From Citrobacter amalonaticus (GTDB taxonomy: Bacteria; Pseudomonadota; Gammaproteobacteria; Enterobacterales; Enterobacteriaceae): 64,000 nucleotides of DNA. The position numbers and the translations under genes were made by a program. Where the stretch lies: positions 1,178,001 to 1,242,000 of the forward strand of contig JARDVN010000001.1 of NCBI GenBank assembly GCA_028994555.1, given 5' to 3'. This document shows positions 31,088 to 40,300 of the stretch, in pieces; positions within the stretch are counted from its first letter, which is position 1; every line of letters begins with the position of its first letter. The notes below the pieces were generated by a model, which did no database searches, had not been told where the DNA came from, and saw only the letters and a list, made by a program, of their open reading frames with translations.

Positions 31088-31379
31088 TTATTCCATCAAC
31101 TGTTTGCTCAACGTCGGGTTAGCGTGTATCAGGCGCATCAGCTTCAATTCGGTACTGGAGGGTTTAACGCGTTTTGATTCCCACTCATGTACCAGTGCAA
31201 CCGATACGCCTAACACTCTGGCGAAATCATCTGTTTCCAGACCACTCCCCCCGTCGCAACTGTTCATATTCGCTAAAGGGACTTGGCTTATGTGTCAGGG
31301 TGATTCTTGATGATTCTTCTTTAAAAACAATTTGTTCCAGGCTGCTCAGCAGCTCAAACATCGGATCTTTAGATTCCAT
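31088..31379 (-). CDS. yiaG: HTH-type transcriptional regulator YiaG
   Basis: YiaG is a 96-aa protein (repaired length, same as E. coli) with a C-terminal Cro/CI-type helix-turn-helix (about DDFARVLGVSVALVHEWESK) and an N-terminal region LLSSLEQIVFKEES. It resembles the antitoxin side of HigBA-type pairs, but no toxin gene is adjacent. The frame breaks at the C6 run 31247-31252; five bases give LRRGSGLETDDFARV and run on to the TAA at 31090-31088. The start is ATG 31379 (MESKDPMFELL). It lies upstream of cspA. The target is unknown. Confidence 0.87.
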
Positions 31380-31602
31380 TGAGAACTCCTCTAAATCACA
31401 CAGCGGGATCGTGAATTTCATCGAAGCCAGTTAAGAATAGTCGCAAATGAGAAAGTATGGAGGGCGTCACAGTTTAAGAGGGGAACAAGACTCGTTTCAG
31501 CGACAAGCAGGTCGCGGATTTGTAGCCTGCTAAGGATTTGAAAACGAGCACTATATTCCGCGTCGTAAAAAAATTGTAAAGATTACGAAAATCTGACTAT
31601 TT

Positions 31603-31626
31603 CCTGGCAGGCCAATACCTGCCAGG
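31603..31626. terminator. Perfect hairpin at the 3' end of the AAHS permease gene
   Basis: CCTGGCAGG (31603-31611) and CCTGCCAGG (31618-31626) form a perfect 9-bp stem with a 6-nt loop. It lies inside the apparent last codons of the permease. If the true stop is TGA at 31638-31636, this hairpin would be its terminator or 3' stabiliser. Confidence 0.55.
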
Positions 31627-31635
31627 AGGGGGGCA

Positions 31636-33010
31636 TCAGGCTTTTTTGCACGCCGGGAGTCGGCGATTCTGCTGGTGTAGTACCGCCAGAGAACTGTCGT
31701 TTACCAGCCCAGTATTTCACCATTAAAGCAAAGGCGGAAACCAGGGCCGGGATCGCCAGAAGCGTAAAGATGGTTTCGAATGCGAGCTGCGCCTGCATCA
31801 GGAAGGCACCGCTAAACGCGCCGAGAATGCCGCCAAAACGACCCAGGCCTAACATCCATGCTACGCCGGTCGCACGCCCCTGGGTGGGGTAAAAACCCGC
31901 CGCCAGCGCGGGCATAGACGATTGGGCGCCGTTCATGATCGTTCCGGCGATAAAGACCATTACCCCCCATGAGTAGCAGATTATTGGTGGAGAACCCGAC
32001 CAGGCAGACGAACACCCCGGTCAGCAACCAGCCAACCGCCACCACTTTGTTCGGATTCAACTTGTCCATCAGCGCGCCCAGCGCCAGCACACCAATTCCG
32101 CCGCCCAACGGGAACAGGGCGGTAATGATGGATGCCTGACTAAGCGTAGCCCCTGTTTCACGGATCAGCAGCGGCAGCCAACTGGTCAGCAGATAGAAGA
32201 TCAGTAACCCCATAAAGTAGGTCAGGCACAACATCACCGTACCCAGCGCGTAACGCGGCGAGAAGATCACGCCCAGCGCGGACTTCTCTTTAACCTGACC
32301 GGTTTCGTGCAGTACAAAATGTGTGGTTTCTGGCAGCGGGGCGATACGGCGCAGAATGGTGCCAATCTGCTGCTGTGATTTGTTCTTTACAACCAGATAT
32401 CGGGCAGATTCTGGCAGCAGAAAGATCAACACCACGGCCAACGCCAGCGGCATCACGCCACCGAGGATTAGCACGCTTTGCCAGCCGTAGTGCGGGATCA
32501 GCCAGGCGGAGACAAACCCGCCCATCGACGAACCAATAGGGAATCCGACGAACATCAGATTCACCAGCAGCGCGCGACGGCGTTCCGGCGCATACTCGCT
32601 CATCAGGGTCGCGGCATTGGGCATCGCCGCCCCCAGTCCTAAGCCGGTTAAAAAGCGCAGCGCCGTCAGTTGATTCAGCGTGCTGGCAAAGGCAGTGAGC
32701 AGGCTGAAGCCGCCAAATACCAGAATCGACATGATCAGGACTTTTTTTGCGACCGATGCGGTCAGCCATTGGACCCGCAGTCAGCGCCCCCCACCGCGAG
32801 CCCTACCAGCGCAGCACTCATGACCGGGCCGAGGGCGGATTTTTCCACCCCCCACTCCTGGACGAGATCGGAGGCGATAAAGCCGATAATCGCGGTATCG
32901 AACCCGTCCATCGCGACGGTCACAAAGCACAGCACGAGAATCATCCACTGGTATCTGGAAAAGGGATGCTCGTTAATAAACGCTTGAATATCAGTCGTTC
33001 TGTTTGTCAT
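31636..33010 (-). CDS. MFS permease, aromatic acid:H+ symporter (AAHS) family
   Basis: This is a 12-helix major facilitator of about 456 aa after repair, resembling PcaK/BenK/MhpT transporters of aromatic acids. Motifs include MDGFDTAIIGFIA in helix 1 (the DGFD motif of this family), GPMADRIGRKK in loop 2-3, and RFLTGLGLGAAMPNA in helix 4. Three insertions break it: C6 at 32787-32792, T7 at 32742-32748 and C6 at 31963-31968. A fourth is likely at the T6 run 31642-31647; with five T the protein ends TPGVQKA at 31636, otherwise at 31583. No aromatic catabolic genes are nearby, so the substrate is inferred from family only. It is absent from this place in E. coli. Confidence 0.82.
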
Positions 33011-33084
33011 GGGTCATTCCTGCAAAAGCGAAGCGGGGACAGAGGATATTTTTATTTTCGTCACCGCAAGCGTTAGAATTAATT

Positions 33085-33186
33085 GTGCGATTATCGAACG
33101 TTTATTCGTTAATCGTTCAATTAATCAAAACATTGAAGCCCTGGTTCGGCAATCATCCCACCGTGGTTAACGTGCGATAATCGTAC
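33085..33186. promoter_or_regulatory. Paired 15-bp operator-like boxes upstream of the AAHS permease
   Basis: Two near-identical 15-mers, GTGCGATTATCGAAC (33085-33099) and GTGCGATAATCGTAC (33172-33186), sit 75-176 bp upstream of the permease start. On the minus strand the first reads GTTCGATAATCGCAC, the form I recall for IclR-family PcaR/PcaU-type operators of aromatic-acid genes. The 441-bp gap to yiaF is otherwise AT-rich and without a gene. No IclR gene is in the window. Confidence 0.5.
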
Positions 33187-33451
33187 GAATTGCCTCTTCA
33201 CTGACTGTATGAGCAATGAAACTCTATTAAAATCATAGAACTACTTCCCGCTCCTGCCCGCGATGCAGAGGCGGTAAATGTGATGCAATTAACAATAAAG
33301 TAACAAGCTGGTTATCATCGTTACGCCCTGCGAATTTCCGCCACAAGATTATGCACAAGGGGTATCCTGCGAGCCTGACCTGGACTATCCTTGTAAGCCG
33401 TAAGGCACGCGTATTGCGCTGTGCGCATTTTTGGGTGAAAGGAGTATTGAA

Positions 33452-34162
33452 ATGGCGACAGGAAAGTCCTGCTCTCGCTGGTTTGCGCCACTTGCGGCGT
33501 TATTAATGGTAGTTAGCCTGAGTGGGTGTTTTGATAAAGAAGGCGATCAGCGTAAAGCGTTTGTCGATTTTCTACAGAATACGGTAATGCGTAGCGGTGA
33601 GCGTCTACCCACCCTGACTGCCGATCAGAAAAAACAGTTTGGTCCGTTTGTTTCTGATTACGCGATTCTGTATGGCTACTCGCAACAGGTGAACCAGGCG
33701 ATGGATTCTACTCTGCGTCCGGTTGTGGATAGCGTTAACGCCATCCGGGCGCCACAAGATTATGTGACGCAACGTGGGCCCCTGCGCGATCTGAACGGCT
33801 CTCTCGGCGTTCTGGGTCAGCAACTGCAAAATGCGAAACTGCAGGCGGACGCGGCGCATGGCGCGTTGAAACAGGCCGATGACCTGAAGCCGGTATTTGA
33901 CCAGGTGTACAAGAAAGTGGTGACCACGCCAGCAGACGCGTTGCAGCCGCTGATCCCGGCCGCACAGATCTTCACCCAGCAACTGGTCCAGGTGGGTGAC
34001 TTTGTCGCGCAGCAGGATACGCAGGTGAGCTTTGTGGCGAACGGTATTCAGTTCCCGACTTCGCAACAGGCAAGTCAGTACAACACATTGATTGGGCCGT
34101 TGGCTTCGCAGCATCAGGCATTTAATCAGGCCTGGACTGCGGCGGTAAACGCTATCCAGTGA
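33452..34162 (+). CDS. yiaF: DUF3053 lipoprotein YiaF
   Basis: YiaF is a 236-aa predicted lipoprotein. The signal peptide ends in the lipobox LSGC (Cys near residue 27), followed by a helical domain (DUF3053) rich in Gln. I choose the ATG at 33452 (MATGKSCSRWFAPL), 6 nt after GGAGTATT, over the upstream in-frame start at 33431. The length matches the E. coli protein. The function is unknown. The frame is intact. It is followed by a strong terminator and convergent ghrB. Confidence 0.88.
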   Translation: MATGKSCSRWFAPLAALLMVVSLSGCFDKEGDQRKAFVDFLQNTVMRSGERLPTLTADQKKQFGPFVSDYAILYGYSQQVNQAMDSTLRPVVDSVNAIRAPQDYVTQRGPLRDLNGSLGVLGQQLQNAKLQADAAHGALKQADDLKPVFDQVYKKVVTTPADALQPLIPAAQIFTQQLVQVGDFVAQQDTQVSFVANGIQFPTSQQASQYNTLIGPLASQHQAFNQAWTAAVNAIQ

Positions 34163-34169
34163 TGAAGTT

Positions 34170-34204
34170 GCCGGGCAGGCGATAGCGCCTCCCGGCTATT
34201 TTTA
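34170..34204. terminator. Terminator between yiaF and ghrB
   Basis: GCCGGG-C-AGGCG and CGCCT-C-CCGGC pair around a short loop and are followed by TATTTTTATT. It ends yiaF and faces the end of the kgu-ghrB operon. Confidence 0.8.
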
Positions 34205-35180
34205 TTACCCCGCAACCTGCGGGTTCACGCAGTTCTTCTCGACCTTCCCTTGCAGCGCATCAATCAGATTATCTACCGCGCAGGCCGCCATATTGTAGCG
34301 TGTCTCATGTGTCGCTGAGCCGATGTGCGGTACTGCCACCACGTTGTTTAGTGACAACAACGGTGAATCAACCGGCAGCGGCTCTTGCTCAAATACATCC
34401 AGACCGGCAGCGTGAATCTCGCCTTTTTTGCAGTGCGGCAATCAGCGCGTTTTCATCGACCACCGGACCGCGGCCGGCGTTAATGAAGATGGCAGAGGAC
34501 TTCATCTTAGCGAACTGCTCTGCGCCAAACAGATGATACGTCTCGTCGGTCAGCGGCAGGATCAGGCAGACAAAGTCCGATTCCTGCAGCAGCGTATCAA
34601 GGTCGCAGTAGCGGGCATTGAAGCGCTCTTCCGCTTCCTGATGGTGGCGGCGGGCGTTGTAGAGAATCGGCATGTTGAAGCCGAAATGCGCGCGCTGTGC
34701 CAGCGCAAGGCCAATGCGTCCCATCCCGACAATGCCCAGCGTTTTGTGGTGCACATCGATCCCAAACCAGTCAGGGCCAATGCTGGAGGTCCATTCCCCG
34801 ACCTTCACGCGCTCGGCCACTTCCACGACGCGGCGAGCGGTCGATAGCACCAGCGCCATGATCGTATCGGCAACGGTTTCCGTCAGCACGGTGGGTGTGT
34901 GCATCAGCAGTACCTTACGTGCGTTCAACGCATCCACATCGAAATTGTCATACCCCACGGAGATGGTGGAGGTGGCGCGAAGCTTCGGCATTTTCTCCAG
35001 CAGCGCGGTATCGACGGTTTGGCTGGAGCCCAGCAGACCTTCGGCACTGGCAAAGGCTTGCGCATGTTGTTCAACCGTTTCCGGGCTCAGGTTCGGCACC
35101 TGCGTGACGGTGAAATGTTCTTCCAGGCGATGCAGTAAATCGTCAGGTAACGCTTTGTAGAGAATAATGGACGGCTTCAT
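34205..35180 (-). CDS. ghrB: Glyoxylate/hydroxypyruvate/2-ketogluconate reductase GhrB
   Basis: GhrB is an NADPH-dependent 2-hydroxyacid dehydrogenase (324 aa repaired) that reduces glyoxylate, hydroxypyruvate and 2-ketogluconate. The Rossmann motif is [16 protein letters not shown]; the catalytic Arg, Glu and His are in [20 protein letters not shown] and [10 protein letters not shown]. The frame breaks at the T6 run 34424-34429; five bases give [15 protein letters not shown]. Here it is the last gene behind kguE-kguK-kguT (22 bp after kguT), so it takes the place of Pseudomonas kguD, the 2-keto-6-phosphogluconate reductase. In E. coli it stands alone next to yiaF. Confidence 0.93.
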
Positions 35181-35202
35181 GCGACTCTCCGTGAGTTAAA
35201 AT

Positions 35203-36485
35203 TTACGCGTGGCGTGCGCCAACCGGGACGTGCTGATTATTCGCGGGCTTAACCACTAAAGTTAGCCATACGGAGGCGAAAAGCGCCACCCCCCATAAAA
35301 ATGTACGAGGCGGACGGGCTACCGGTGGCGCCGTTGAGGTAACCGACAAACCACGAGCCGAGGAACGAACCCAGCGCGCCCATACTGTTGATCAGCGCCA
35401 TCGCGCCGCCGGCAACGTTGCGGGGCAACATCTCCGGAATAATGGCGAAAAACGGGCCGTAGGGGGGCATACATCGCCGCGCCAGCAATGACCAGCAGGG
35501 TATAAGAGGTCCAGAAGTTATTCGCGCCGACGGCCCAGGAACCGATAAAAGCACATGCGGCAATCAGAAGCAGAGGCCAGACGAACAGCTTACGGTTCTG
35601 TAATTTATCCGAGGCCCAGGACGCGACAATCATCGCCACGGTAGCCGCCAGATACGGTACGGAAGAGAGCCAGCCCACTTCAACCATTCCCAGATTCGCG
35701 CCGCCTTCGCGGATGATTGACGGCAGCCACAGCACGAAGCCGTAGACGCCAATACTCCAGGTGAAATACTGCATGCATAACAGGATCACATTTCGTGAAC
35801 GGAACGCTTCGCCGTAGTTGCGTACCGCCTTAATGCCCTGCTGCTCTTGTTCGAGCTGCGTTTGCAGCGCTGTTTTTTCTGATTCGGTCAGCCAGCCGAC
35901 CTGTGCCGGTTTATCTTTCACCAGCACCCACCAGCAGAAGGCCCACAAAATGGCGGGAACCCCTTCGATGATGAACATCTCACGCCAGCCGAGCGCCTGG
36001 ATCAGGTAACCGGACACGACCGACATCCACAGAACCGTCACCGGGTTACCGAGGATCAGGAACGTGTTCGCTCGTGAGCGCTCCGATTTGGTAAACCAGT
36101 TACTGATGTAAATCAGCATGGCGGGCATCACGGCAGCTTCCACTACCCCGAGAATAAAGCGGATAGCCGCCAGCGCCGGGATATTGCTGACCATCCCGGT
36201 CAGCGACGCGCAGCCGCCCCATAAAATCAGGCAGACAAAAATCAGTTTGCGCACGCTCCGGCGTTCGGCGTACACCGCGCCGGGGATCTGAAAGAAGAAA
36301 TAGCCGAGGAAGAACAGAGCACCCAGCAGAGAGGAGATCCCTTTGGTGATGCCGAGGTCTTCGTTAATCCCCGCGGCGGACGCGAAGCTGAAGTTTGCGC
36401 GATCAAGATACGCCAGGCTGTACGTGATAAACACGATAGGCATGATGTACCACCAGCGTTTTGCTGCATTTGTTGAGCTTGCCAT
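35203..36485 (-). CDS. kguT: 2-ketogluconate MFS transporter KguT-like
   Basis: This is a 12-helix permease of the anion:cation symporter (ACS) family, 426 aa repaired, with DRANFSFASAAGINEDLG in helix 1 and a long cytoplasmic loop (KDKPAQVGWLTESEKTALQ) typical of this family. Assignment to 2-ketogluconate rests on its place between kguK and ghrB. Two insertions break it: G6 at 35462-35467 (five gives AAMYAPYGPFFAI) and C6 at 35289-35294 (five gives YIFMGVALFASVWLTLV and an end at 35203). The ATG at 36485 follows AGAGGTTGACT. Confidence 0.82.
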
Positions 36486-36552
36486 AGTCAACCTCTGTTG
36501 TGTTGCCGCCGCTGTCTGTAGGGTACAGGGGGGCTGTTATCATTACGTAAGG

Positions 36553-37491
36553 TTATTCGCCTAACGCTTCACGTGTGGGTAAGCCTTCACTGTCGCCCTG
36601 TACCTGAATGGCCAGTGCGCCAATTTTGTTGCCGCGTGTGACGGCCTGATGCAATGAACGACCTTCCAGTAGGGCGCTGATGACGCCGACTGCAAAGCCA
36701 TCGCCGGCGCCGACCGTATCGACCACGTTGTCCACTTTGACCGGGGCAACGCTGCCTTTTTCGCCGTCGGCGGTTTTATACCAGGCGCCGTCTGCGCCTG
36801 TTTTCAGCACCACGGCTTTCACGCCGTGACGGAGATAGAAATCCGCAATCCCTTCTGGCGTCTGTTGTCCGGTTAAAATCATCCCTTCCTTCAGACCCGG
36901 TAATACCCAGTCTGCCTGGAACGCGAGACGATTCAGTTTCTCAACCATCTCGGCTTCACTTTTCCACAGCACCGGGCGCAGGTTGGGGTCAAAGGAGATC
37001 GTCTTGCCCTGGGCTTTCATCGTGCGCGCCGTGTGCGCCAGCAGTTCATAGGAGCTGGCGGAAAGCGCCGCGGCGACGCCGCTCAGATGCAGATGCCGGG
37101 CGCTGGAGAAATACGCGTCGTGGTAGTCCGCAACGGACAGATGGCTGGCGGCGGAGCCTTTACGGAAATACTCCACAATGGGATCGGTTCCATTTTCAAC
37201 TTTAGATTTTAATTGAAAGCCGGTTGCGTAGCGTTCATCCAGCGTAACGCCCTGTGCATCAATGCCCTCTTCTTTCAGCGAGTTCAGGACAAATCGACCA
37301 AAGCTGTCGTTACCCACGCGGCTTACCCAGCCCACCTTCAGACCCAGTCGCGCCAGGCCCGTGGCAACATTCAGTTCGGCACCGGCAACGCGCTTGATAA
37401 ACTGTTCGACCTCGGCCAGATCGCCGGTCTGCGTTGCCACAAACATCGCCATCGCTTCGCCGATTGTGATGACATCCAGTGAGTGTTTCAT
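36553..37491 (-). CDS. kguK: PfkB-family sugar kinase, probable 2-ketogluconokinase KguK
   Basis: This is a 312-aa ribokinase-fold kinase. It has the N-terminal GG-like motif region RVAGAELNVATGLARLG and the C-terminal PfkB signature DTVGAGDGFAVGVISAL, with the catalytic Asp in GAGD. It resembles KdgK-type kinases of 2-keto sugar acids. Linkage to kguE, kguT, ghrB and a PtxS-like repressor points to 2-ketogluconate as substrate. It starts 3 bp after the kguE stop. The frame is intact. KDG kinase activity is the alternative reading. Confidence 0.82.
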   Translation of the reverse strand: MKHSLDVITIGEAMAMFVATQTGDLAEVEQFIKRVAGAELNVATGLARLGLKVGWVSRVGNDSFGRFVLNSLKEEGIDAQGVTLDERYATGFQLKSKVENGTDPIVEYFRKGSAASHLSVADYHDAYFSSARHLHLSGVAAALSASSYELLAHTARTMKAQGKTISFDPNLRPVLWKSEAEMVEKLNRLAFQADWVLPGLKEGMILTGQQTPEGIADFYLRHGVKAVVLKTGADGAWYKTADGEKGSVAPVKVDNVVDTVGAGDGFAVGVISALLEGRSLHQAVTRGNKIGALAIQVQGDSEGLPTREALGE

Positions 37492-37494
37492 GCC

Positions 37495-38245
37495 TTATTC
37501 CTTACGTAACAAATCGACGTAGTGACGGGTAACCGCCGTCAGATCGGCCCCTTCCAGTGGAAACTCAATACCGCGGGGAACGTCGCCAGGCAATGCGTTG
37601 AGCAGTGTAAGCCAGCGTGGATCGGCACCGTCCGGGGGGAACCGCCCGATAGCTATCGTGGTGCGCGGTGGCGGCTTTGACGTGAATATAACCGACAGAC
37701 GCTGCCAGTTGGCGAGCGGCCTCTTCCGGCGAATCGCCTACCCACAGCCAGTTGCCCATATCAAAGGTCAGATGTACAGGTAGCGCATGTTGCTGACAGG
37801 CGGCGTTAAAACGTTGCATCGGTTCAAGCCGACCACAGAGGGTCTGGTCGTTTTCAACCACCAGCGCCATACCGCTGCTTTCCAGCCAGTCGCGCAGGGT
37901 ATCGAATTGTTCGGTTTGGACAAAATGACCCAGTGAAACTTTAAGCCACAGCGCGTGCAGCGTTTGCGCTTCCTGAAGCAGCGACGGGAGTTGTGGATTG
38001 AGACTGCCGTCTTCTATGAACAGCGGTTGCGGTGCGGAATAGCAGGCCAGGAGATCGAAGCATTCAATGGCTGAAGCCAGTGTGGTCAGGGCGCTGTGTT
38101 CAGCGTCAGTAAACAGTTCGCGGCGAATTTCGACGCCGTCTGCACCCGCACCGGCAATCACCGGCAGCATCGCAGTTTGTCCGCCGGCAGCGCGGACAGT
38201 GTCATAGCCATAGGCGGCGGTGACCACCATAATTTTTCTCTGCAT
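37495..38245 (-). CDS. kguE: Xylose-isomerase-like TIM barrel epimerase KguE-like
   Basis: This is a 249-aa (repaired) sugar phosphate isomerase/epimerase fold (AP endonuclease 2 family). GADGVEIRRELF and MALVVENDQT carry the usual metal-binding glutamates, and FDMGNWLWVGD and YIHVKAAT follow. It corresponds to kguE, first gene of the Pseudomonas 2-ketogluconate operon, whose exact step is unclear. The frame breaks at the G6 run 37634-37639; five bases give RAVPPDGADPRWLTLLN through to the stop at 37495. It is first gene of the operon, with an operator 39-52 bp upstream of its start. Confidence 0.78.
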
Positions 38246-38283
38246 GGGGACTCCAGTTCTAACGCTAATAGTATTACGCTAGA

Positions 38284-38297
38284 TGGAACCGGTTCCA
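38284..38297. promoter_or_regulatory. PtxS-type operator upstream of kguE
   Basis: TGGAACCGGTTCCA is a perfect 14-bp palindrome, differing from the Pseudomonas PtxS operator TGAAACCGGTTTCA only at a symmetric pair. It lies between the ptxS-like gene and kguE, where a repressor of the kgu operon would act. 2-ketogluconate is the PtxS effector in Pseudomonas. Confidence 0.75.
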
Positions 38298-38345
38298 AAG
38301 AAAAGGGCGATGTGTCGAAATTATGATCACCATCACGAAGGAAAA

Positions 38346-39362
38346 TTAACGGGCGGTAGAACCGCGAACAATCAGCTCGCCGGAAAAAACCTGTTCATGA
38401 ATGGCATCGCTGCCGCCTTCAATCCGGCGAACCACCTGCTCAACCGCAGCATAACCAATCTGCCACGTGGGTTGTTTCAGGGTCGTGATCCCGACCCCTG
38501 CCAGTTCGGCCCATTCCAGCTCATCAAACCCCAGCAGACCGATGTCGCTGCCCCAGTTGAGGCCAATGCGTTTTAGCGAGCGGGCGACCTGAAGGGTGAG
38601 TGCGCCGTTAGCGGAGATCACCGCCTTGCGCATCCCTCGATGCTGCTGGTGGAACTGGCGCAGGGTGTTATCGAGCTGCGTATTCTCGCTGAGCGGGACT
38701 TCGGCGTTCTCGGCGACGATGCCCGGATAGCGCGCAAGCGTAGCCTGAAAAGCGCTCAGACGTTCGCGACGGGTATTGACCATGCCCAGCGGCTCGCTGA
38801 GAAACAGTAGTGCCTCAAAGTCTTGTTCGATCAGGTGCTCGGTAGCGGTCGTGGCGGCCTGGATGTTGTCCAGTCCGACGACGTCGCAGGCGAAATCAGG
38901 GATTTTGCGATCGATCAGTACCATCGGTAACGCAGACTGTTGCAGGCGGTTTAACCCCTCTTCGCGCATTCCCACGGCGTTGACCACAATGCCTTCGACC
39001 TGATAACTGCGCAGCAAATCGAGATAGTGCAGTTCCTGGTTCACCTCGTTATTGGTGTTACAGACCAGGGGCGTGAAGCCTTTCTCGCGACAGGCGGCCT
39101 CGATACCGCTTAATACGTGAACGGAATAGGGGTTGGTGATATCCGCGATGATAAGACCAATCAGGCGAGTGCGGCCACGTTTCAGGCCGCGTGCCATCAG
39201 ACTTGGGCGATAGTCGAGATCGGCAATGGCTTTTTCAATACGCGCCAGCAGGGCATCGGAGAGCAGGTGTTTTTCGCCGTTGAGATAACGTGAAATGCTG
39301 GTTTTACCGGTTTTTGCCGCCTTCGCGACATCACTGATGGTGGGGCGTGCTGATTTGCTCAT
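38346..39362 (-). CDS. ptxS: LacI-family repressor, PtxS-like
   Basis: This is a 338-aa LacI-type repressor. The N-terminal HTH is TISDVAKAAKTGKTSISRYLNGE with a hinge helix near LMARGLKRGRT. The periplasmic-binding-like effector domain follows, with LIGLIIADITNPYSVHV. It is co-oriented with and upstream of kguE-kguK-kguT-ghrB and close to a TGGAACCGGTTCCA palindrome. This matches PtxS control of the kgu operon in Pseudomonas. The symbol is by analogy. The frame is intact. Confidence 0.78.
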   Translation of the reverse strand: MSKSARPTISDVAKAAKTGKTSISRYLNGEKHLLSDALLARIEKAIADLDYRPSLMARGLKRGRTRLIGLIIADITNPYSVHVLSGIEAACREKGFTPLVCNTNNEVNQELHYLDLLRSYQVEGIVVNAVGMREEGLNRLQQSALPMVLIDRKIPDFACDVVGLDNIQAATTATEHLIEQDFEALLFLSEPLGMVNTRRERLSAFQATLARYPGIVAENAEVPLSENTQLDNTLRQFHQQHRGMRKAVISANGALTLQVARSLKRIGLNWGSDIGLLGFDELEWAELAGVGITTLKQPTWQIGYAAVEQVVRRIEGGSDAIHEQVFSGELIVRGSTAR

Positions 39363-39484
39363 CGCTGAATTCCTTGCTTTGGGTGAGCATACCTTAGCGC
39401 GAAAAGACCCGGCGACGCTACGCTTACCGGGCCTGTTGGTGGGTTTAAAGCCGGGGAAGGCGGAGCCGCCGCCCGGCGCAACCG

Positions 39485-40147
39485 TTACTGAATCGGGCTT
39501 AACGTAATTTCGACACGACGGTTCTGGGCTTTCCCTTCCGCCGTGCTGTTGCTGGCGATCGGATTTGCCGGACCCATGCCGCTGGTGCGGATGCGGTTGG
39601 AGGCAACGCCTTGGGTGATTAGTGCGCTGGCCACGCTGTCCGCACGCTGTTGCGACAGACGCATATTCAGGTCCTGGCCGCCGGTACTGTCGGTATACCC
39701 GATGACATTGACGGCCGTTTTTTCGTATTCCTTCAGCACCATCGCCACGCCGGTCAGCGTGTTCGCACCCGCCGGTTTCAGGGTCGCGCTGCTGCTGTCA
39801 AAGGTAACGTTATTCGGCATATTCAAAATGATGTTATCGCCACTTCGCGTCACGCTCACGCCCGTTCCCTGCATTTTGTCGCGCAGTTTTGCTTCCTGTA
39901 CGTCCATATAATAACCGACACCGCCGCCAAGGGCTGCTCCCGCCGCTGCACCAATCAGTGCGCCTTTGCCGCGATCTTTCTTCGAGGAGGAGAGGGCGCC
40001 GATACCCGCGCCCACCAGCGATCCAATGCCCGCGCCAATGCCGGATTTACCCGCTTCGCGTTCGCCGGTGTAAGGGTTGGTTGTGCAGCCAGAAACCGCC
40101 AGGGCGCCGCTCACGATAGCGGCAATGACTAAAACACGTTTCTTCAT
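39485..40147 (-). CDS. yiaD: OmpA-family lipoprotein YiaD
   Basis: YiaD is a 220-aa outer-membrane lipoprotein. The lipobox is AVSGC (Cys near residue 21). Glycine-zipper segments follow (GIGAGIGSLVGAGIGAL and GALIGAAAGAALGGGVGYY), then a C-terminal OmpA/MotB peptidoglycan-binding domain with VIGYTDSTGGQDLNMRLSQQRA. In E. coli it suppresses a temperature-sensitive bamD mutation when overexpressed. The frame is intact. It is divergent from bisC. Confidence 0.93.
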   Translation of the reverse strand: MKKRVLVIAAIVSGALAVSGCTTNPYTGEREAGKSGIGAGIGSLVGAGIGALSSSKKDRGKGALIGAAAGAALGGGVGYYMDVQEAKLRDKMQGTGVSVTRSGDNIILNMPNNVTFDSSSATLKPAGANTLTGVAMVLKEYEKTAVNVIGYTDSTGGQDLNMRLSQQRADSVASALITQGVASNRIRTSGMGPANPIASNSTAEGKAQNRRVEITLSPIQ

Positions 40148-40300
40148 CTTAATTCCTTAATGACATTCTTATTTTTTGCCACAGCGACCGTGGCGGTTGA
40201 TTATGACGTGTGAAGATGAAGAAAATTCCAGGGATCTCTCTGAAATTTGTAAGTAACATTGAACGCCGTTATACCTCAGCCCATCAGCAGGAGTGCCAGC

